Source: Lepisosteus oculatus (Eukaryota; Chordata; Actinopteri; Semionotiformes; Lepisosteidae). From it: a stretch of DNA of 64,000 bases. The stretch spans positions 16,011,532 to 16,075,531 of the forward strand of contig NC_090718.1 in the NCBI RefSeq assembly GCF_040954835.1. The letters are read 5' to 3'. Shown piece by piece: positions 58,135 to 64,000 of the stretch. Positions within the stretch are counted from its first letter, which is position 1, and every line of letters begins with the position of its first letter. Under the pieces are notes generated by a model that was not told the DNA's origin, ran no database searches, and saw only the letters and a list, made by a program, of their open reading frames with translations. The position numbers and the translations under genes were made by a program.

Positions 58135-58891
58135 CTATTGTCAAACAGATTTTGTATGAATAATAAGGTTAAGGCGTCAGTACAAAATTGTACATTGAAT
58201 CGACCCGGTAAAGATACACAGTGTGCATAGATTTAAAAGTAATATAGATGATAATTGTCTATCTCAAAGCAGCCCAGAAACCTTACGTTTGTTTTTGTTT
58301 TGTTCTGTTGTTAAAACACTCTGAACAGATCGGCAAAATGGTGTAAAGAAGGCTTCTAATTCTGACATTTCCTGTAGACAAATTGATGTTATTTTACTGC
58401 TCAATACTGCTGAACCGAATCTAAAATATAATGTATCATTGGCTTAATCATTATACTCGCTCGTTATTAGATGTAGAAATAGCCTAAAGATGAGAAATAA
58501 TCGAAAATTGAATAATTAGACCGTATGTCGTAGTAGCAGATTGTACTTCTCGCCTACTTGATGTGGTCGAGCAACTCCACAATCGCCATACAATCCGTCC
58601 GTTCTCATGCTCTGACTTTCAGGTTGGGCAGTGGACTGGATTCCAGGGCAAACTCGTTCTTGTTTGATTATCCGTGTGAAATCTCGCCCAATATAACAGG
58701 TAAGCTCATGCACTGAAATGATGCGCTTCCAAATTAAAGCGACACGCATTTGAATAATTCAAAATACACACGAGGGAACGTCTCCAAACCATGTCTAAGT
58801 ATCACAACATGAAAGCTGTGCGTACCTTCTCTTTATTTGACTGTATAATGTACTCCGGTGATCTGTAACGTAGTCTTGCGTGCATCGTAAA

Positions 58892-59403
58892 GGATCCGGA
58901 CTTCCGGCTACGGAAAACCCGGAGTGGATCAGCCATTGCACCGGACCCGGACTTCCGGCTACGAAAAACCCGGAGTGGATCGGCCTTCCACCGGATCCGG
59001 ACTTCCGGCTACGGAAAACCCGGAGTGGATCAGCCATTGCACCGGACCCGGACTTCCGGCTACGAAAAACCCGGAGTGGATCGGCCTTCCACCGGATCCG
59101 GACTTCCGGCTACGGAAAACCCGGAGTGGATCGGCCTCCCACTGGATCCGGACTTCCGGCTACGGAAAACCCGGAGTGGATCGGCCTCCCACTGGATCCG
59201 GACTGCCGGCTACGGAAAACCCGGAGTGGATCAGCCTTCCACTGGATCCGGACTGCCGGCTACGGAAAACCCGGAGTGGATCGGCCTTCCACTGGATCCG
59301 GACTGCCGGCTACGGAAAACCCGGAGTGGATCGGCCTCCCACTGGATCCGGACTGCCGGCTACGGAAAACCCGGAGTGGATCGGCCTTCCACTGGATCCG
59401 GAC
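58892..59403 (+). repeat. 50/51-bp minisatellite, unit 4, 10 copies, rearranged
   Basis: Ten copies but in a different order: the attgcacc-bearing variant occurs twice (near 58,934 and 59,035), showing an internal duplication. Confidence 0.95.
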
Positions 59404-59523
59404 TGTGAGCAGCTTTTGTCCAATCGGCGCTGAGATTTCAGCAGGAGGCGGGAGACAGGCTCTTGTCCAGTCACACAGCTTCAGTCCCGGGACTTTTCCG
59501 AATTCCGGCGGGCGGTGACACTT

Positions 59524-60713
59524 CCGAGAAATGTCCACTGGGTGGCGACAGAGATACACGGAGCTGAGTCTCAAAGCGCTATCGGAAAGACTTGAAATCG
59601 GAAAGAAATACATTTGTTACGTTTTAATCCCATTGAAAAGGAAGATGAAAATATCGTTTGTATTTTAAAACATTATTATACTTGCGCAACATAATTATTA
59701 AGGGAATGGTGTGAGAGGAGACCGTGTTTGAACAGTTTAAGACGGATGTAAAGACATTTTATTTCAGAATGTCTTTCTGAAATGTGTCTGTTTCTGTGTT
59801 GTAAGAACGTTGAAGCATGGACGGGCCTTATCTGCATTTACCTTGTTGAATCTTTTTTTCCATAAAATGTACATGTATTATTGCATGTACCCTGACAATA
59901 CGACTGCTACGTTACGTTTTCTTGTAGTTTTTGGTCTCATAAAAAATACAAAAGTATGAGTCGATGACGTCAAAATGGTGTCGCCCACAGGGCTTATGGG
60001 TAATGTAGTCTCTGTAGTTCACTGGGCTTCCCTGCCCATGTGTTTCGCTGATTTCATTGAACATTAGAATGAATTATATTAATACAATTTCAGCGTATTT
60101 ATCGTGTCTTGTATTTCTTTGTCTCTCTTATGTGTTCCCTTGTGTGTATGTTTTCTTGTATTTCACTTGTCTGCGGCGCTGGTTAATCGACTTGGCACAT
60201 AAAGCAAACCCACTGTCCTCGTGTTTCTTAGCTCCCGTCTTGTTTGCAAACTTTTCTCCTGTGTTTATTTTACTTTGTCAATAAAACGTGGTTGCCGGGG
60301 AAACGGTGCTGCAGAAGTTGTTGCGAGCTGACCTCTAGGAGGTAAACAGTCGGCTTTTGTAATCTAATCAGCGAGCAAAGCAGAAACGTTAGTCTAAAAA
60401 GCGCTGGCTGAGTATTTTGTGGACATTATGCAGAAGAAAAGGAAGAAACGGTGAGTCGCAGGCTGTGTGACAGGACTGTCGGGGAAATGTAAGCGCTGGG
60501 CTGAGCGAGTCCGTCGGCGCCTCCTCCTGCAGGAGTGAGGAGTCTCCGGTCTCCGGTCGCGTCCTGATCTGCATGTGGAGGTGAAAGGCTGAGAGACGGC
60601 GCACATGCTCTGCACATGTTCTCATGTGTCTGGTTTCCTGGAGTGCTGTCTGTGTGGAGTTTGCATGCTCTGCTCATGTTCTCAAGGGTTTCCTGCCGCT
60701 TCTGCAGTCCAGT
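59524..60713 (+). repeat. Module C1 of unit 4 (short form)
   Basis: Same short form and junction as unit 3. Confidence 0.75.
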
Positions 60714-61828
60714 GTTGGTGAGTCTGTCGGGTTGATTGTGTTGTGGTGTGAGTGTGCCCTAAAGGGGTTTTAATAGTATGGGGTTTGTGTGTTCACTTGT
60801 ATGCAGACCACTGGAGAGACCGGTTGTTTTTTGCCAGGCAGACTAATGGCTGCATATTCAATTCCAGCTACTGAACCAGCAAGTGGGACAGTGTTTGAAA
60901 ACCCTTTCAATGAAAGGTTTGTAGAACAGTGTTGCTATTGTTCTGTTTAATTCGAGGTCACCAAGCTTATAAATGGTCTCACAACGTTTGTCTCTTTTCA
61001 GGTTTCTCCGACCCGGAGAGTGAACAAAGAAGTGATAAGGGCCCATAACACCTAAGCTCGGCACTCTCACACTCTTCAGCCACACGAGCTTCCTCCTGGT
61101 AAAATACTGGGCAAGCCCCTTTCTGACAGGGACAGTGGAAAACCCCCTGAGGGAGATGGGCTGAGGGGAGGAATAAAACCATCTGAGCCGGAACGGAGCG
61201 CGCTCCCGATTCCCACTAGACCCGGGAGACGACACAGGCAGCACAAGGGAAGCTGTGGCGCTCGAGTTCACGGAGGCAAGGACCGATTGACGACCACGGG
61301 AGACAGTGGCATCGGAACAGAGGTACTGTACAGAGACTTTTAATACCTGAAGGCAAGGAGCGAGAAACCGGCCCGGCTAGCCGCTCCAAACTGAGGGGAA
61401 TGGAATACAGTTCGCGGGAGGATTTCTAGTGGAACCTGAACGGAGTCTGGGGAAATGGGACCGGCCTCTCGTTCACTGGGGCCATCAAAGACTTTACAGG
61501 TACGAAGAAGAATCGTTCGAGTGGCCACTCTTCGGTACTTGACAGAAAAGACTGCCGTCCCTCTGGATTCATTATGACCCTTGGAAGGACCTTTTGTTGC
61601 TGCTGTTTTCGTTGTGTCTTTGGCTGATGGTGAAAGTGGATAGAAAATAAAAAGGTCACTTATACGATACACATGCTTGTCGCTGGTCTGTGTGGGCATT
61701 GGTGGATCTGGAAGATCAACAGAACCTGTTGCATTGCTAGGTGCCGTAGTCATATATGAGGCAGGAAATAATTGTTGTTTGAGGGGTCACCTCACTCTGA
61801 CACGAACGTGTTGGGAAGACGCGCCAGT

Positions 61829-62565
61829 TCTGACGTAAGTGCGATGGGTCTGTAGGCATTAAGGCAGGTTCTTGTGTCCTTTTTTGGAACAGGAACAATA
61901 ACAGAAGATTTGAAGCAGTCTGGCACTGTGCACTGGGACAATGATTGCTTACAAACGTCTGTAAAGATTGGAGCGAGTTGGCCAGCACAGGGCTGTAGTG
62001 TGGCTGGAGATACACAGTCAGGTCCTGCTGCCTTTTTACAGTTTTGCTTTTTGAATAGCCTTAACACATCCTGTTCTTTGCTTCACAGGGCATTCTCAAG
62101 ACTTGTTAACGGCGTCAAGTCTTCGTGAGAGATTGAGTGTGAGTGGGTGTGGCACTCCAGTTGAGTGGGGGACAATAGCTCATCCCCAGGATGTGAATTA
62201 TTTGGAGGAGTTGCGAGACTGCCATGGACAAGGTCGTTGGAGATCCTTTGTGTTTCAGGCCTGCTGTAAAATGTGTTATCTGGTAGAGAGTGATCAAGAT
62301 GTATCTGAGGGGATTTTCTTTTGTAATTGGTAACAGTTTGGAGACCTTTCCAGACAGATAAACAGTCTTTGTTAGCAAACAGTTGTTCCAGCTGTGGACA
62401 GGAGGGGAAACAAAAGGTAGAGAACACTATTTTTAGAGAAATGGTCCTAAAGGAACAAAGCATAGTGTAGGATGCCACTAGCTTAAGTCTTAACAGCACT
62501 GCATGAGAGGAGACTCCAGTGTCTATTTGTTCCGAGGGATCCTCAGAAAGGTCAAAAGGTTGCAA
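61829..62565 (-). mobile_element. L2-type LINE RT fragment, unit 4 copy
   Basis: Same motifs and ends as 10180-10916. Confidence 0.85.
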
Positions 62566-62697
62566 ACAGATAGGAGACTGGTTACATGCCTGAAGCTTAG
62601 CTAGAGGAACATAACATTGCTGGAATTCAGAGAGGGGAGGTTATCAGAGCCTAATGTTATTGCGAAAAATGGCAACTAGGCATAGACGATCTGCTGA

Positions 62698-63291
62698 ATA
62701 ATAATAATAATAATAATTGCTTACACTTATATAGCGCTTTTCTGGACACTCCACTCAAAGCACTTTACAGGTAATGGGGACTCCCCTCCACCACCACCAA
62801 TGTGCAGCATCCACCTGGATGATGCGACGGCAGCCATAGTGCGCCAGAACGCTCACCACACATCAGCTATCAGTGGGGAGGAGAGCAGAGTAATGTAGCC
62901 AATTCATAGAAGGGGATTATTAGGAGGCCATGATTGGTAAGGGCCAATTGGAAATTTGGCCAGGATGCCGGGGTTACACCCCTACTCTTTTCGAGAAGCA
63001 CACCTACACCCCTACTCTTTTCGAGATTTTTAATGACCACAGAGAGTCAGGACCTCGGTTTTACGTCTCATCCGAAGGACAGCGCCTGTTTACAGTATAG
63101 TGTCCCCATCACTATACTGGGGCATTAGGACCCACATGGACCACAGGGTGAGCACCCCCTGCTGGCCCCACTAACACCTCTTCCAGCAGCAACCTTAGTT
63201 TTTCCCAGGAGGTCTCCCATCCAGGTACTGACCAGGCTCACACCTGCTTAGCTTCAGTGGGTTGCCAGTTGTGAGTTGCAGGGTGATATGG
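62698..63291 (-). mobile_element. 5S-derived SINE, unit 4 copy
   Basis: Same element and duplications (62691-62697, 63292-63298). Tail has seven AAT units. Confidence 0.88.
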
Positions 63292-63550
63292 CTGCTGACT
63301 GTCTGTCCTGTGAATTGTTAAGGGTTTCATGTATTTGTGTGTCCAAGTAGTCCGGACTGCTGTGCTATGTGTTGTTTGTCTTTTGAATTTTCTGTTTTAC
63401 ACCTATTGTATCCATAGTGGTATGGGCCAAATCCAATTTAAAGGGTGTTGTGAGCACTGGGGTTTGTTGGGAGTGGTGAGTTAGGAGTCTGGAAATGAGA
63501 GCAAGGTGCGAGTGGATATGATAAAAAGATTGTTCCTTTATTTTGTTTCT

Positions 63551-64000
63551 GATACCTGGTGAAGAGACGCAGTGAGTGTTTGAGTGGCCAGCTGCGTCAA
63601 CTTCAATAAAACTGGCCTTTTGGTTTGTTTGAGTGCTGACTTGCTATGGTGTATTTTTCTCTCTGTGAACAACAGGTCCTACGGCCAACACTACCCACAC
63701 AGGAGGTGTGTGCGTGACAGCTCCTCAGCTGAAGCAGGAGTCCAAGTGTGCACAGATTTCTTGTTGGGGTTTGTTGTTTGAAGTTTCTGTTTGTATGTAG
63801 GAAGCAATTGTGCCATCGCGTGGTCCGAGTTATAGCACGGGACGAGAGCTCCCGAAGAGCGCCTGCCTCCTGCCCGATTCGACGTCTAAAATCATCACAG
63901 AACGAGAGGAGCCAACAGGAATGCAAGTCTCTTCTGGTGAGGAGCCTCCAACACAGCCCCCAGTACTGGGTGTGCAGAAAGAATCCTGTTCTACAGTTGT
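63551..64000 (+). repeat. Start of half-2 sub-unit of unit 4 (partial)
   Basis: Module A2 begins here, with AATAAA at 63605-63610. Sequence matches 11908 onward until the window ends. Confidence 0.85.

Larger units (their letters stand above)
52164..64000 (+). repeat. Macrosatellite unit 4 (partial, cut by window end)
   Basis: Runs from module A1 to just inside module A2 (63551-64000). It shares the short C1 with unit 3 and a 4-base difference (tctg extra near 56,605) also seen in unit 3 near 39,432. It carries the 5S-SINE, unlike unit 3. Its first 5 kb has more differences from units 1-3 than those have among themselves. Confidence 0.95.

Noticed and set aside
1-64000. rDNA intergenic spacer or multi-copy protein gene cluster
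   Set aside because: No 18S, 5.8S or 28S sequence and no recognisable conserved protein domain apart from reverse transcriptase fragments.

Overview
The window is vertebrate, non-coding-rich nuclear DNA, most likely from a ray-finned fish. The evidence is its mobile-element set: a 5S rRNA-derived SINE with an L2-type 3' tail, a tRNA-derived SINE of the type common in fish, L2-type LINE fragments and another LINE whose reverse transcriptase wording is common in fish. No host protein gene could be named, and there is no rRNA cluster, tRNA gene or CRISPR array. I cannot name the species; a non-teleost such as gar, bowfin or sturgeon is a guess from the look of the 5S-SINE.

The window is one tandem array of a unit of about 17.2 kb, head to tail in one orientation: unit 1 (1-17777, lacking its first 28 bases), unit 2 (17778-34989), unit 3 (34990-52163) and unit 4 (52164-64000, partial). 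Neither end of the array is visible. Most of the sequence is near-identical between units, so almost every open frame recurs three or four times. The array fits the description of a macrosatellite or a recent segmental amplification.

Each unit is an older, diverged dimer. Half 1 (about 11.9 kb) and half 2 (about 5.9 kb) both begin with module A (polyadenylation signal and splice-site-like sequence) and both carry module C (CTCF-like site, CRE-like site, ZNF143-like site, X-box-like site and donor-like sequences). Half 1 also has a CpG-rich 50-bp minisatellite next to CCAAT and GC boxes. Between these lie a tRNA-SINE, an L2 LINE C-terminal fragment, an unidentified 100-codon frame, a second L2 reverse transcriptase fragment and the 5S-SINE. 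Half 2 holds a 330-bp element with TG...CA ends, a LINE lacking its catalytic core and a third promoter-like module. Because module C precedes the next module A, any transcript would probably start in C and run into the following A, across the formal unit boundary.

The units differ in informative ways. Unit 3 lacks the 5S-SINE and the 330-bp element, and both sites look empty. It instead carries expansions of a 60-bp and a 66-bp minisatellite. Unit 2 alone lacks about 590 bp around the 100-codon frame. Units 3 and 4 lack a 544-bp sub-repeat that units 1 and 2 keep. This mosaic points to continuing unequal exchange and gene conversion. Exon and regulatory-site calls below are read by eye and are hypotheses; repeat and retroelement calls are firmer.
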